The notes beneath the pieces are model-generated. The model ran no database searches. It had not been told where the DNA came from and saw only the letters and a program-made list of their open reading frames with translations. From Spodoptera frugiperda (lineage: Eukaryota > Arthropoda > Insecta > Lepidoptera > Noctuidae): a DNA stretch of 64,000 bases. Location: positions 8,873,315-8,937,314 of the forward strand of contig NC_064239.1 in assembly GCF_023101765.2 (NCBI RefSeq), written 5' to 3'. A program made the position numbers and the translations under genes. Shown here piece after piece: positions 27,101 through 37,576 of this stretch (its first letter is position 1; each line of letters begins with the position of its first letter).

Positions 27101-30100
27101 GTGCTCCTTACCGCTAAGTAACTCTTAGTTAAAAGATGGTTGGTGAAAACGGCCATAAGTCATTTTAGTAACACCATGAAAAGCTCCAACATAAGATAGT
27201 TTGTCTTTCAAGATTTATGATTTATCATTGTATTATCTGTACCTCAAATAGCAATATAAATAATAGTACCGAGGAAATTTGTATTGTGTCACATAAAGCT
27301 AAAACAAAGTAAGCTATAACTTGCTATAGAATAAAATCACATACCCATGCAATATATTTTTGTATATTTTAAAACTACAATATTATTTTCAGGCATTAAC
27401 AAGACAGTTGAACGAACAACAAATATCGAAAATGGTTAAGGAGGCAGCCACACCTCCCGATGAGCGCTTGAAGAAAATCAAAGAAGTGATTTCTAATGTA
27501 AGTAGAAAAAGAATTCTTATTTTCTTATGAGATAGTATGGCATGCAAGCAGACAGATCACCTGATGGTAAGCTATCACAGGGCTTAGTACGAGTTTGTTA
27601 TACGTTTATCGAGATCGCAACGAGACCGCGTTCGGCGTTCTGATTGGTTGGTTCATTGGTACCGGCCAATAAGAGCGCCGAACGCGGTCGCAAAACCAGA
27701 GAACTTACAAGTGAGTTGCGGGCGTGATATAACGATGAAACCCAACGTAAGCATTCATTTACGCCAGTTTTCTATTTGGCCTTGGTATCTACAACGTGTC
27801 TTTTAATTTTTTTTAATAATTATGTACTACCAGATCATCTTATTATTGAGAAATTCGAAAACGAAAATGGTAACAGTATTCTAACATTGAAAATGGGACC
27901 TTGGTTATCTTGCCTGACCCAGGGCCGGAGAACTTATTGAATGATTTCCATCATCAAAAAAGGTAGATTAGGAACAGATACTTTAGGTGTCCAGTCCATA
28001 TATGTACGTTTTGTGCACGAGACATAAAAATAAATAAATACTCGTAAAAAAACGTTTTAATTTATGTGTTATTCTTATAGATGAAGTACTCGCAAAACCG
28101 AGATTTCAAACGGTTTGGATTGGAGATCTCGGAGAAGTTTTACACTGTCAAAGCTAAAGTACTGGAGCCTCCTGTCTTGGAGATTGGAAACGGGAAAGTC
28201 ACTCCTAGGTATGTAACTTATTGTTATCTTATACTAGTTCATTTATCCAGAAATACTATTATAGGCTAGAAAACATTACGCTGCGAACAATAGCTGCCTA
28301 GCAGCGGGTGAAATAGTGCGGGAGTAGCTATGGGATCAGCTATTGCGTAATGTATTGCGGATTTGATTCCCGCTCTGAAAAATTCTTGAATACACATAAA
28401 TTTACTACTCGTAATGAGGTAGCTAATTTTAATAATTAACTAACATGTACTGCTTAACGTAACTGTTTGAGGTAGTTCGATTAGTTTCAAGTCACAACAG
28501 GGACTTATAGTCACGTCATTGATTTAAGTTACGTGTGTAGGAAGCAAGACACATAGTTAATTTAAAGTGTAATTCAAAATTTAATTTATAATACGAAATA
28601 AAAAATGAATCATATGTATTTATTTCTTAAATTTTTGGTTATCCAGGAAAGGTCAATGGCAAGCTAACAAGCTGTTGAAGCCCGAAGCACTTACATCGTG
28701 GGCTCTCATCGCCGTCGACACGGATTCCAGGAATGATTATGGACCCATGATCGATTTGGTAACTAAAGAACTGTTTCTATTTCTACGTAAAACATAATAT
28801 TAACAAGACCTTGTTGCCACACACCTGTCGCGATTCTGGATTAAGATGAAGATGTCATTGAGAAATTTTAGAAGAACAAAAAGTAAACAATGATTTCATA
28901 TGCCAAAATAATGCTCGGCATACTCGACCAGAGAGGCGGTAATATAATAATTATTCGTTGCCCCATACTAGGATTATCTACTGTATAGTGTGTGCGTTTA
29001 CAAACATACAAGTTCAGACCCAGACCCGAAACAACAAATTGTGGATTACACAAAGAGTTGCTCTGGGAATCGAACCCACTACATGTTATGCGGGATCGGT
29101 CACCCAGCCACCGCGCCAACCATGCAGTCAATAGTATATACCGTCACGCCTTTTATCCCCGAAGGAGTAGGCAGAAGTGCACATTGCGGCACGGATTGCC
29201 ACTGTACAATGTATACCCACTTTTCATCATTATGTTTAAGTCCCATGTAATAGGCTCACCACCTATTAAATGGAACTTACAACTAGAAGTATATAGTATA
29301 CTAATATAATTTACGTTTTACAGATCGTTAGTACCGGAGGACAGTTGGGAATGGCTGTAAGCAAACCTAAGTTTGTCAATGTGAACGCTAAGATGAAGAT
29401 GTTGCATAGCATTCTGATGAATGCTTACCGTGACGTCCGCTTCGTCTTCATAATCGTGTCGGCTAGAGGCCGCGATGACTATCATAAGGTAAGCTAAAAT
29501 AAGTAGAATTTGTACAATATATTTATTTATAACCATCCAGTATATGGCAGACCGGTCAAAATCTACTTGTGAACCAACGGTACAGTTGTTTCTTAGCTTA
29601 TATTTTTTTATGTAAAGGAAGTCCATAGTTGATGATTGAATGATTAATTATCATTTTGTTATTATATCGTATACTAGCTACTTCCGCGCGGTTTCACCCG
29701 CTCTGCTCGGCTCATATTGATCATAGCGTGATGTTTTATAGCCTATAACCTTCCTTAATAAATGGACTATCCAAAACAAACAGAATTATTCCATTTAAAC
29801 CAGTAGTTCTGGAGATTAGCAAACAAACAAACAAACAAACAAACTCTTCAGTTTTATAATATTAGTATAGATAAGTCAGTTAAGGTGAATGTTCCGAGCT
29901 CTTCATGGCCCATTTCCCGATAGATGGCGCTGAATTGAACATTTTCAGTTTTATGTTGTTTTGAGTGTCATTGGAACAATATTAAGTAACAGAAATAGTA
30001 ATGCGAAAGTCAGGCATCCCACTTTATCGGAATTAGTCAAATTATCGCCTCAAAACCCATCCGATTTGCCATAAAAGCGAAATATTAATATCCAACTCTT

Positions 30101-33100
30101 GTTTACAGTCATTTATACACACATAGACATAGCGCCTACTTTAAAATCAACCTTTCTTCAAAATTAACCACTAGATGGCGTGCATTTAAAAGTTAATAGG
30201 CTGGTACCTGTAGAAATTATGTCTTGGGGATTAGGAACTAAAGAACACCATCTGATGCTATTATGTTCTAAAAATAAAAGGTATAAGTAGTGTTATATTT
30301 AGGTACTAAATAGCATAAAACAAAGTCGTTTTCTCTGTCCCTATATCCATATGTATGCTTTCTACACTAAGGATTTTGATGCTGTTTCTTTTAATCGATA
30401 GAGTGATTCAAGAGGAAGGTTTATATGTATAATACATGTATATTATAGTAGGGAAACTGATAATTTTGCACCCATGCGAAAACGGGGCGGGTCACTAGTT
30501 TGGGAATAAAATGAATGTCAAGAATGCAATGTAAGACAGTTTTATTTTATTATCTTATACATTATTTAATAGAATGTATATACTAACCTGCAATTATTAC
30601 AAGTATTTATGTGACATGAATGCTTGATACGTGACTGATTATTAAAAAATAATCTCATTCAAAATAATAATTCAAAACTATAATTCATAAACAAGGCAAC
30701 CAGAATAATAGATTGCAATGAAAGCGGAAAAATGTTTGAGAATATCTAAGCATCCATAATCACTATACTACATAAGGAAATAAAAAAGCAACAACTTTCC
30801 TTTTTGTTTTTCAGAAACCTTAAAATAGGTCAATGTATTCATATCACATTATGAACATTATGTTCATTACGACGAGTACACCATTTCAGTTTTCTGACAT
30901 CAAAAAAAACATGACTGTAAACATTGATAATGTAGATTCTAAACACACTACTATAATAGTACAATAAAAAAACATTTGTCGTGTTGTTTTCACTCATCCT
31001 TCTTCATTATTGCCTGGAAACTACCGCTACACAGCTGCTGCGAAAGAAAATTACTATAATTAGTATATTTTGTGTTTAACTTTTGATGTGGATGAAAACA
31101 ATATCCCAAAAGAAAAAAAAATAATATAGATTGAAATCAATGGAAATCATAAAATAAAATAAAAAAAATTGTGTACCTTTCATACCTAGGTATACATTTC
31201 GCATTTTTTTGAACATGTCTCAAAACTATTTCTGGCAGAATACATTCTTTAAAAAAGTGTATTAACTTTGGCATCATATTGCTGATAAAGTCATTATATT
31301 ATCTCGACAAACTTCTATAACAGTCAAAGGTTCATTGACTGAAATAAAACATATGAAGTAGCATTTATCCATGTTACTGACACGCATTTGTCCTTGAACC
31401 TGAAATAGATTTAATATTATAGTAAGAAGATGCTAAAATAAATTATAAAGTGGACATGCAATAGAATTTACTTGATAGTAATATTCACGCTTTTTATTCA
31501 TAACTAGAACATTATTATCCAATGATAGAGCAAAATTGAAAGGAAATCGTTTTTCTTGGTATGGTCATGTGAAGAAGAGGGATGAAACGCATATTACTAA
31601 AAGAGTTCTAAGTTTACATGTAGATGGCTCAACAACTGATGACTCTATACGTACTTGAAAACTAAAGTTTGTTTACAATGAAGCTGGCCACAACTTGAGT
31701 TATAATTTACAGGTTTACTATCTTGTCGTCCACATGTATCCAACTGAATGCGCTTTTCACTCGTTTTGACGATTTACGGGCGCCAGAATATTCGTGGCGT
31801 TGATACGCCAGCTTTCTCGTAGGACCCCGACATAGTAGGTACCTAGATGTAAACGGAATCCGAAATACACAAAAACTAATTATATACAAGACAATATTAT
31901 GTTACTTTTATAAACTCAGTACCTATTCGCATAAAATTGAAACGAAATTATAACAAAACTAGATCAAATCGCTTGTAATTGCAGCAAAATGTAGTCTCAT
32001 GTCATGAAAATTATTGCAAAGTAAATATCCATACCATAGATAAAACAGAATTTATTAAATACGTTCCGAAATTCAGAAAAAATATAGTAATAAAATTTTA
32101 CTTACCCAAATTATGATATAACATCAATTGAAAAATCGCTGCAGAACAACCATAATAAAATCATAAAATCATATTACATAATTATACTCTATTTACTATA
32201 ACATTAGAAATTTAAAGATACTTGTTTTACCGCCCGTTCAACTGATTTTGAGTGTATCGGAACGCGCGGGATTCATGTAGCAGACGCAATATAATGTGAC
32301 AAATAATACTAATGTTTGTCCGTCCAAAGTTATTTGTATTACTAATCTGAGAAAACAATATAATATCGATCGGTGATTTCTAATATGAGGATTTTAGTTT
32401 GTAATAGCCAGCTAAACTCACGGGCTGACTTGCTAATATTTATTAGTTGGTAGGTATTTTTATTTTGAAATAAAATTACTTACTTATAAACAACATATAC
32501 TACAATACTTTGCAATAATCATATTAAATTGGAAAGAAATACATACAAGAAATATTACTTCGAATCAATGAATTTTCATTGATCAAAAACATACAAGAAA
32601 TTCCGCGCGTAAAGCCTAGCGTAATGCTACGCAAACTCTTCGAAATGTATTTTATTTCAAGTCAACCATCTGATGGTACTAAATAAGTTTGGCAACGTGT
32701 CAAAGGTCATGTTCGACGGAACGGCAACATCGTATTTTGTCTACGAACGAATTTAAATTTTTTTATTGTTGCCAGTGACAATAATAATAACTAACGCTAA
32801 CATTTTTTTCACACACGACCACAATGTTTTATATTTTCGTTTACGATAGTTAGTTTTAAATTATTGTAATGTTTTTTAATGAAAACCATTGTTATAAAAT
32901 TAGTAATGATTCTTCAAATTTACATTATCGGGTGCACGCCATCTAGCGTTTAATATTATAACCTATCTAGACATTCCGATAAGTTTGATTGTCAAATTGC
33001 ACTAACACAAGTAAAAGAAATGTCAAATTTTTCACGGTTTTCAAGACTGTTTTTCTCCATATATAATGCGAATTATTTACCAAAAAGTTATATGCAGATT

Positions 33101-36100
33101 CTTGACCGTACAAAAGTGATAAAGTGATTAGTTTTGTGCAAAAAGTGTCTATGTACGGAGAGTATACCGTGAACGAAAAATGTATGAAAAGGCGATCGGA
33201 ACATTCACCTTAAGACCAAATAATACCTGTTCCTAAATGTAGCAAATACATTTCTTACCACATAAAAATTGGTTCAGTCCATCGCGAGATAAAAGGTGTT
33301 TAAAGTCGATTAAAGTTCATAATTCTTTGACAAGCAGTTTGATATTGTAGTAAAACAGTAATGTTATTCTTTTGTGTAACTTTAGTCGACTTTGATTTAA
33401 ACAGGTGAAGCAATTGGCGGAACGTGAGGTGGGCATTCTGACGCAATGCATCAAGGAGGCGACCGCGCGCCGTATGAACCAGATGACAGCTAAAAACATA
33501 CTTCTAAAGGTACATTATTTCTTATCTATATAATATCATCTTTAAATGTTAAAGAATATAATAGCATAGTTCCTTATCATTTCTTTCAAGTTCATTCATT
33601 GTTTGTTTAAAAATATTCTTAAGTTTGATACTATTAGAGAGAATAATAATATTATGAACATTGAAAAATATGTCTTTAAGTTTAACTTGAACTTGAACAC
33701 ATCATCGTTCACAGACTATCTATATATTAATACGTGAAGCAAAAACTTTGTAACTGTTTTTACGAAAATTGCGCGGACGTAGGAGCATAAAATTTGGTAC
33801 ACTTATAGTTTATGTGTAGGAGAATTGCAGAACGTTAATATTTTTCAAAAATAATGCTTATAAAATACATTAATAAATCAATAAATAAAACATTACACAC
33901 ACAATACCATGCATAGTATCGTATTTGACAAAACGTCAAAATTGACAGACATTGCGATGATATTCTCACGTCTCATATGAAAAGAAGTTTCTAATTGAAG
34001 GAGGTTTGGTTATTCATGATGCGCCGGAATATATTAATTTGAATTTTACAAAACTAATAGCAATTCGTTAAATACAAATTATCCTTGAACGTATGTTAAG
34101 TGGTATTGTAAATTAAATCGTATATGGTCGAATTTCGACCACTAGGCGACCACTAGTAATAATAATTATTACTTAATATGTTTTACTATAACATGAGACA
34201 TACTAAATTAATTATTATGTTATCGGTTAACTCACGTATTAACTGTTTGACGAGGAACTCGGCTAGTTTCAATACACAGGCAATCTAGAGGCTCATATTT
34301 ATGAGTAGCATGCAGCGGTAATCAGTAGTAGCGCGACAATCGCCCCGTAATAAGTAAAGTAGTTGTAATAATTAACTTAATATGTTGTTTAATAACAGGT
34401 GAACTCCAAACTGATGGGTATAAACCAAGCCATCGACATGATCGCCATGCCGAAATGTATAAAGGACACGACAGTGATGATCGTAGGGGCTGACGTCACG
34501 CATCCCTCACCGGATCAGGTATGAAATTATCCTCAAATGTATGAGCAGCTAACTTATAAAATTAAATATATATTTTTGATTAATTTTCTTCATTCTTCGC
34601 CGTGGGACATTCTAGAAATAGGTTCTGACTGATTGACAGATAAAACTACATATCAACTTTTTCTTCTAACTAAAATATGTACATATGAAAGGCACCTCTA
34701 TTCCTTAACCTATGAGGCAATCATTTGAAATTATGTTAAGGCCAAGAAGTCGCGAAAAAAAATGAATAAATATTTAATTTATTATTTTAAGAAATACAAA
34801 TGAAAATTAATATTTTTTTGTTTTCAGTCGAATGTTCCCAGTATCGCTGCAGTGACAGCCTCTATAGATCCGAAATGCTATATGTATAACATCGAATTAA
34901 GTATACAAACTCCAAAGGTAAGTGTACCATACTAACTTATTTATTTATTTAATTTATCTAAGCAGGTCAACCTACTGTAATCTTTATTTATTTTTCATTG
35001 TATTTTCAACTTTATATCAAAACCATACGTTTTAAATTTGATAGAAAGGAGTGGGTTGAATTACATTTAAGGTAAGCGTCAACAGGTCCGCATCGTACGC
35101 ATCGCACGCATCGTACTTATTCCGTATGACGTCATTAGCACGCATCGCATGTACGTATTGCTGATGATGCGGTCCGTACGATGCGGATCAGTGGACGCAG
35201 TTGTATGAGTTTCTATACAAGACAAATTAAAATCCGTTGCGTGCGGTGCGTACGATGCGGGCCTGTGGACGCGTACCTTTAGGCGGACTAGCTAAATGTC
35301 ATATTCACTACCAGTTAACTTATCTCAAAAGTGTATTATTTGGATTAAGTTTTGTAAATGTGTGCCCTAACTTGCTATATTTAAAATCCAATTTCCCATA
35401 ACACTGCTCAATCTTTAATTATAATTGATATCAACAGAAAGAGATGATCGTGGAGTTTGAAGACATGATGTTCGATCACCTGAAGGTGTACAAAGACCGC
35501 AACCAAGGCAGATTGCCGAAGAAGATATTTGTGTTCCGTGACGGTGTATCTGAAGGGCAGTTTTCACAGGTAATTATTATTCAAAGTCAGTTTATTAGTT
35601 AAGCGTTTTTAAATAAAAATATACCGAAACGAATTAAGGTGCTTTTTCACCAGAAATGTGCTATGTAGTTAATTAGCTATGCTACGAAGATGTAATAACT
35701 AGTTGTGTAACTATGTGACCATTTCCACTGATACTAAGCTATGTAGCTGTGCGAGAAAGATGCGCAGCTCGAGTAGATGATGTATCGATAGAAAGGAAGC
35801 CATCCATAGCATGCATTGAGCAAGCATGGTGATTAATGCTCAAACCTTTTCCGTGTGGGAAGAGACCTTTGGTCAGCAGTGGTCATTTATAGGCTGTTGA
35901 TGTTGTACCAACAAGTTACCTACTCTATAAAAAATATTGTTGTGTTGTAGGTAATGAATAGTGAATTGGCGGCAGTCCATAGCGCTTACCAGCGCATGGC
36001 AGGTATGCAGAATAAGCCTGAAGTGTTGTTCCTATTGGTACAGAAACGACATCATACGAGGTACGGATTTATTTTTTAAATTATTTTACTTTTCTTTTTT

Positions 36101-37576
36101 ATAACATTCACCATTTTTTAAGAATGTTAATGATTATAGTCACGAATTTTGATATTATGTAATAGGGCATTATCCTCAGTTAGTGGTTGCCAAACGCAGA
36201 CTTATCAATGCTAAAAAAATAACCAAATCGTTTCGAAGCTTTTAAATAAAATAAAATATTAAAATATTTAGTTTCATTACATAATTAAATTGACGATAAC
36301 GCGGTTGTTAAAGGATTAATTTTAATTTGACATTGAATTTGACTATTGACAGTATATTTTATATTTCAGATTGTTCAATGACGGCCCCAATGTCCAATAT
36401 AACGTGGAACCAGGCACAGTCGTCGACACGGATATTGTGCACTCGTCTGAATTGGACTTTTATCTCGTAAGTAATTAATATCTTATCAAGAAAAAATATC
36501 TATTTCTCTTCTTTCTATTCTACTCATTCAAATCAGCAATACAAACATTTTTAAATTGTCTCACCCAAAGAACGCGACTTCTTGAAATAAATGATTTAAC
36601 TGTTATCTATAATATAAAAATAAATCAGGTTATCCTTCCTGACGCTATAACTCCAGAACGCACGAACCGTTTTCCACGGTTTTGCATTGCCGCAAGTCAT
36701 TATTATACGCGGACGAAATCGCGGGTAACTGCTAGTTTATTTTATATATCTTTTTAAACCAGGTGTCTCACCAAGCAATAAAAGGCACGGCTCGTCCGAC
36801 CCGCTACCACACAGTCTGCAATGACGGCAAGATCCCTGATGATGAAGTGGAACAGCTGACTTACTACCTTTGCCACTTATATTCACGGTGTATGCGATCC
36901 GTGTCTTACCCTACGCCTACCTACTACGCCCATCTTGCCTGCCTGAGAGCCCGATCGCTTACTCAGTAAGTATAATTATTTTTCGATAAAATTAAACATA
37001 CAACTACTGTGTCACGTATCCCATCTCAAACAGTGAATACAGATGTGAAAATAAAATGTACGTGCTTGTGTTTTGCATGTTTAAATTACATAGGAGTTGT
37101 TGTCTAACTACTTACAGCACGCCAGTTATGTTATAATAGGGAAAAGCGAGTCGAGAGTTTCTCCATAAAAAATAAACATACATTTTCTGTAAAAAAAATA
37201 AGCATAAACAGTACCCTTAGTACGAGTTTGTTTTAAGTTAAACGAGACCGCGTTCGTACTCTGATTGGCCAGTTCAAATGAACCAACCAATCAAAGCACC
37301 GGACGCCGTCTCGTTTGGATATCGTTTAACGTAAAACAAACTAGTAATAAGACTCAGTTTTTAACTGTGACTACTAAGTTTGGGGATATATACTGCGAAA
37401 AAAAAAAATACTGTATGGAAAAATAGCTGAATACTTTATGAACAGGCTGATACGGAATAATTCTTTTTCTTTGTTTCAGTGGCGAAAAATTCGATAATCG
37501 AGAACTGGAACGTAAACCAAAGCGGCTTCATGTTCTCGACAAGATGCTGCAATTCAGCCGCATGTTCTTCGTTTAA
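18179..37576 (+). CDS. AGO2: Argonaute-2 (siRNA-class slicer)
   Basis: Cytoplasmic RNA-guided endonuclease, core of RISC in the siRNA pathway. Exons: 18179-18191, 20019-20938, 21096-21272, 21926-22014, 22248-22347, 22562-22682, 22960-23093, 23494-23663, 24223-24316, 27393-27497, 28081-28208, 28647-28758, 29324-29488, 33405-33509, 34399-34518, 34828-34917, 35438-35569, 35951-36060, 36370-36466, 36763-36965, 37480-37576. They sum to 3,282 nt, giving 1,093 aa. Residues 1-270 are a low-complexity Lys/Glu/Pro-rich extension without the Gln-rich repeats of fly AGO2. Then come ArgoN, PAZ (about 450-610, with YPRLNCLWVGN and PIELLHVAEGQ), MID, and PIWI. Slicer residues are all present: D843 in GADVTHPSP, E883 in KKEMIVEF, D916 in FRDGVSEGQF, H1051 in TYYAHLACLRAR. 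The protein ends MFFV, unlike miRNA-class AGO1. Most introns carry transposon remnants; introns 9 and 13 exceed 3 kb. Confidence 0.95.
18950..19022 (-). mobile_element. SINE family A fragment in AGO2 intron 1
   Basis: Reverse-complement match to the 'tgtatgtttgtaaacgc...cctagtgt' part of family A. Confidence 0.5.
19251..19406. repeat. 40-bp minisatellite, about 3.9 units, in AGO2 intron 1
   Basis: Four consecutive units start at 19251, 19291, 19331 and 19371, each opening with 'tcagagtgttacatgtga' or a close variant and closing 'cctactagta'. Period is exactly 40 bp. Each unit contains an E-box-like CATGTGA; the third unit has CACGTGA. Confidence 0.9.
21340..21530 (+). mobile_element. LINE 3'-end fragment in AGO2 intron 3
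   Basis: The block 'ggtaaccacttactatcagg' followed by 'gggccgtgtgcgttttcgcc' and a short A-rich tail is a frequent 3' tail of non-LTR retrotransposons in moth genomes. No coding part remains. Confidence 0.5.
21690..21755. mobile_element. Tiny inverted-repeat element in AGO2 intron 3
   Basis: Only about 66 bp, bounded by 'cagggtgtc' and 'gacaccctg'. Probably a deletion remnant of a DNA transposon. Confidence 0.45.
23196..23345 (+). mobile_element. SINE family C in AGO2 intron 7
   Basis: Contains 'ggcttcggctcgaaaagc', 'tttttagtcactaagagtct' and 'gacactccctctcgc', followed by an A-rich tail. Further copies lie at 41615-41735, 45305-45445 and 48030-48180 (plus) and at 40930-41180, 46225-46345 and 53385-53530 (minus). 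Confidence 0.7.
23702..23839. mobile_element. Long-palindrome MITE (family D) in AGO2 intron 8
   Basis: The two halves are near-perfect reverse complements: CTTAGTACGAGTTTG... at the left, ...AACTTGTACTAAG at the right, with 'gagagcgcgttcggcgctct' mirrored by 'agagcgctgaacgcgctctc'. The RNA would fold into a long hairpin. Other copies: 27583-27700, 37216-37350, 42806-42925, 58030-58143. Confidence 0.85.
24900..25435 (-). mobile_element. 3' end of a non-LTR retrotransposon with PD-(D/E)XK-type endonuclease (R4/Dong-like)
   Basis: An open frame at 25427-25008 on the minus strand encodes 139 residues, ending in a stop at 25008. Its core, KPDIVVIDRQARHTMIIDI then IPHDENLVKAEKDKQIKYL, has the KPD...D...D arrangement of the restriction-like endonuclease found downstream of reverse transcriptase in R2/R4-group elements. 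The conserved tail KAVLLETARIVRRFL follows. No reverse transcriptase remains, so the copy is 5' truncated, as usual for LINE insertions. A 3' UTR and AT-rich tail lie at 24900-25007. It lies in AGO2 intron 9, antisense to AGO2. A decayed relative lies at 37910-38150. Assignment to R4 rather than a sister clade is inference. Confidence 0.7.
25440..25612. mobile_element. Truncated GC-rich miniature element
   Basis: Runs of 'ctacacacgcgtgtctgtat' type and a right end '...gtgtgcataggccctta' stand out from the AT-rich intron. The left end is missing, apparently cut by the LINE fragment. Confidence 0.35.
25789..26118 (-). CDS. Unidentified 109-codon open frame inside AGO2 intron 9
   Basis: Not recognised. 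The frame runs antisense to AGO2 and can start at 26118 or at the second ATG giving 82 residues. The part after the second ATG is hydrophilic with mixed composition (for example TDLESINYLTLYFGQLQQAY and an RCVNCTIATGRC cluster), which looks more like real or once-real coding sequence than the other intronic frames. It has no visible introns. It may be a fragment of a transposon gene, a retrocopy, or chance. No signal peptide or membrane segment is convincing; the first 25 residues are hydrophobic but may be untranslated. Confidence 0.25.
   Translation of the reverse strand: MTLSLYLLYSLDDTRSLCFVLSAHVFSMFYCLTPRPRLYKGLLTDLESINYLTLYFGQLQQAYQSNIDDIDRCVNCTIATGRCNSIGRRVLEDEATLSVIRQWRASQPV
27541..27577 (+). 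repeat. Dispersed repeat fragment
   Basis: The block 'gcaagcagacagatcacctg' followed by 'atggtaagc' is a widespread moth repeat motif, probably a LINE tail. It abuts the palindromic element at 27583. Confidence 0.4.
27583..27700. mobile_element. Long-palindrome MITE (family D) in AGO2 intron 10
   Basis: Left end CTTAGTACGAGTTTG and mirrored centre 'gaccgcgttcggcg' / 'cgccgaacgcggtc'. The right end is eroded. Confidence 0.75.
28420..28530. repeat. Dispersed repeat fragment in AGO2 intron 11
   Basis: Shares 'aactgtttgaggtagttcga' and 'tagtttcaagtcacaac' type text with 34235-34290 and, inverted, with 47270-47330. Confidence 0.4.
28965..29130 (-). mobile_element. SINE family A, near-complete, in AGO2 intron 12
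   Basis: Read on the minus strand it begins with a tRNA-like head ('tggttggcgcggtggctggg') and a B-box-like 'gggttcgattccc', followed by 'ttgttgtttcgggtctgg' and 'tgtatgtttgtaaacgcac'. This supports a tRNA-derived polymerase III SINE. Confidence 0.75.
29142..29270 (+). repeat. Dispersed repeat family B
   Basis: Begins 'cgtcacgccttttatccccg' and ends near 'ataggctcaccacctatt'. Directly follows the SINE at 28965-29130. Confidence 0.65.
29674..29871 (-). mobile_element. Short non-autonomous Helitron in AGO2 intron 13
   Basis: On the minus strand it starts TCTATACTAATATTATAAAA and ends in CTAG, with a GC-rich stem near the end ('gggtgaaaccgcgcgg'). Carries a (TTTG)n run. Insertion is between A and T, as expected of Helitrons. 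Confidence 0.75.
30290..30498 (+). mobile_element. Helitron-like element nested in the TTAA element
   Basis: Contains 'aaggattttgatgctgtttc' and 'agaggaaggtttatatgtat', and ends 'gggcgggtcactag' with CTAG at 30495-30498. Confidence 0.5.
31530..31640 (+). mobile_element. RTE-like LINE ORF2 C-terminal scrap
   Basis: The plus strand reads RFSWYGHVKKRDETHITKRV, a recognisable block near the C-terminus of RTE-type endonuclease/reverse-transcriptase proteins. It is short and lacks the enzyme domains. Confidence 0.55.
33719..34156 (+). mobile_element. Non-autonomous Helitron, 438 bp, in AGO2 intron 14
   Basis: 5' end TCTATATATTAATACG preceded by A, 3' end CTAG followed by T, and a perfect stem-loop GGTCG-AATTT-CGACC at 34126-34140, 12 nt before CTAG. 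These are the expected Helitron ends. No Rep/helicase coding sequence. Confidence 0.85.
34220..34380. repeat. Dispersed repeat, related to 12765-12930
   Basis: Shares 'agtagcgcgacaatcgcc' and 'gaggctcatatttatgagta' type text with the Sfmbt intron copy. Lies just upstream of AGO2 exon 15. Confidence 0.5.
35070..35281. mobile_element. MITE with about 32-bp terminal inverted repeats in AGO2 intron 16
   Basis: The left end 'aaggtaagcgtcaacaggtc' continues 'cgcatcgtacgc'; the right end reads 'gcgtacgatgcgggcctgtg' then 'gacgcgtaccttt'. The arms pair with few mismatches. The interior repeats 'gcatcgtacgcatcgcacgc' motifs. No coding capacity. Confidence 0.8.
35637..35815. mobile_element. Truncated MITE (family E) in AGO2 intron 17
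   Basis: Begins 'ggtgctttttcaccagaaat' and includes 'gcgcagctcgagtagatgat' and 'gtatcgatagaaaggaa', matching the complete copy at 44440-44771. It ends where a SINE 3' fragment begins. Confidence 0.65.
35815..35915 (+). mobile_element. SINE family F 3' fragment
   Basis: Contains 'gcattgagcaagcatggtga' and 'taatgctcaaaccttttccg', as in the fuller copies at 51515-51765 (minus) and 53940-54175 (plus). Confidence 0.6.
36606..36735 (+). mobile_element. Short non-autonomous Helitron in AGO2 intron 19
   Basis: Begins TCTATAATATAAAAATAAAT after an A and ends CTAG followed by T, with a GC-rich stem 'cgcggacgaaatcgcgggta' just before. Ends 27 nt upstream of AGO2 exon 20, so it supplies DNA close to the splice acceptor. 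Confidence 0.75.
37216..37350. mobile_element. Long-palindrome MITE (family D) in the last AGO2 intron
   Basis: Left arm CTTAGTACGAGTTTG; mirrored blocks 'acgagaccgcgttc' and 'ggacgccgtctcgt'. About 130 bp before the final exon. Confidence 0.75.

Larger units (their letters stand above)
29880..33213. mobile_element. 3.3 kb TTAA-flanked inverted-repeat element in AGO2 intron 13
   Basis: The left end TTAAGGTGAATGTTCCGA is exactly mirrored at the right end (TCGGAACATTCACCTTAA). Inner blocks also mirror: 'ctagatggcgtgca' near 30172 and 'tgcacgccatctag' near 32935. The inverted arms therefore extend some 300 bp, degenerately. TTAA at both edges is the target choice of the piggyBac superfamily, but the termini do not look typical, so the superfamily is open. 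No transposase frame is seen. Other old insertions sit inside (Helitron-like end at 30495-30498, LINE scrap near 31540). Confidence 0.6.

Noticed and set aside
26990..27175. Possible MITE in AGO2 intron 9 ('accaacc' / 'ggttggt' ends)
   Set aside because: Only seven or eight end bases pair clearly; not enough to call an element without other copies.
29880..33213. Possible piggyBac with its own transposase
   Set aside because: TTAA flanks and matching ends are real, but no frame over 60 codons inside resembles a transposase, so only a non-autonomous element is called.
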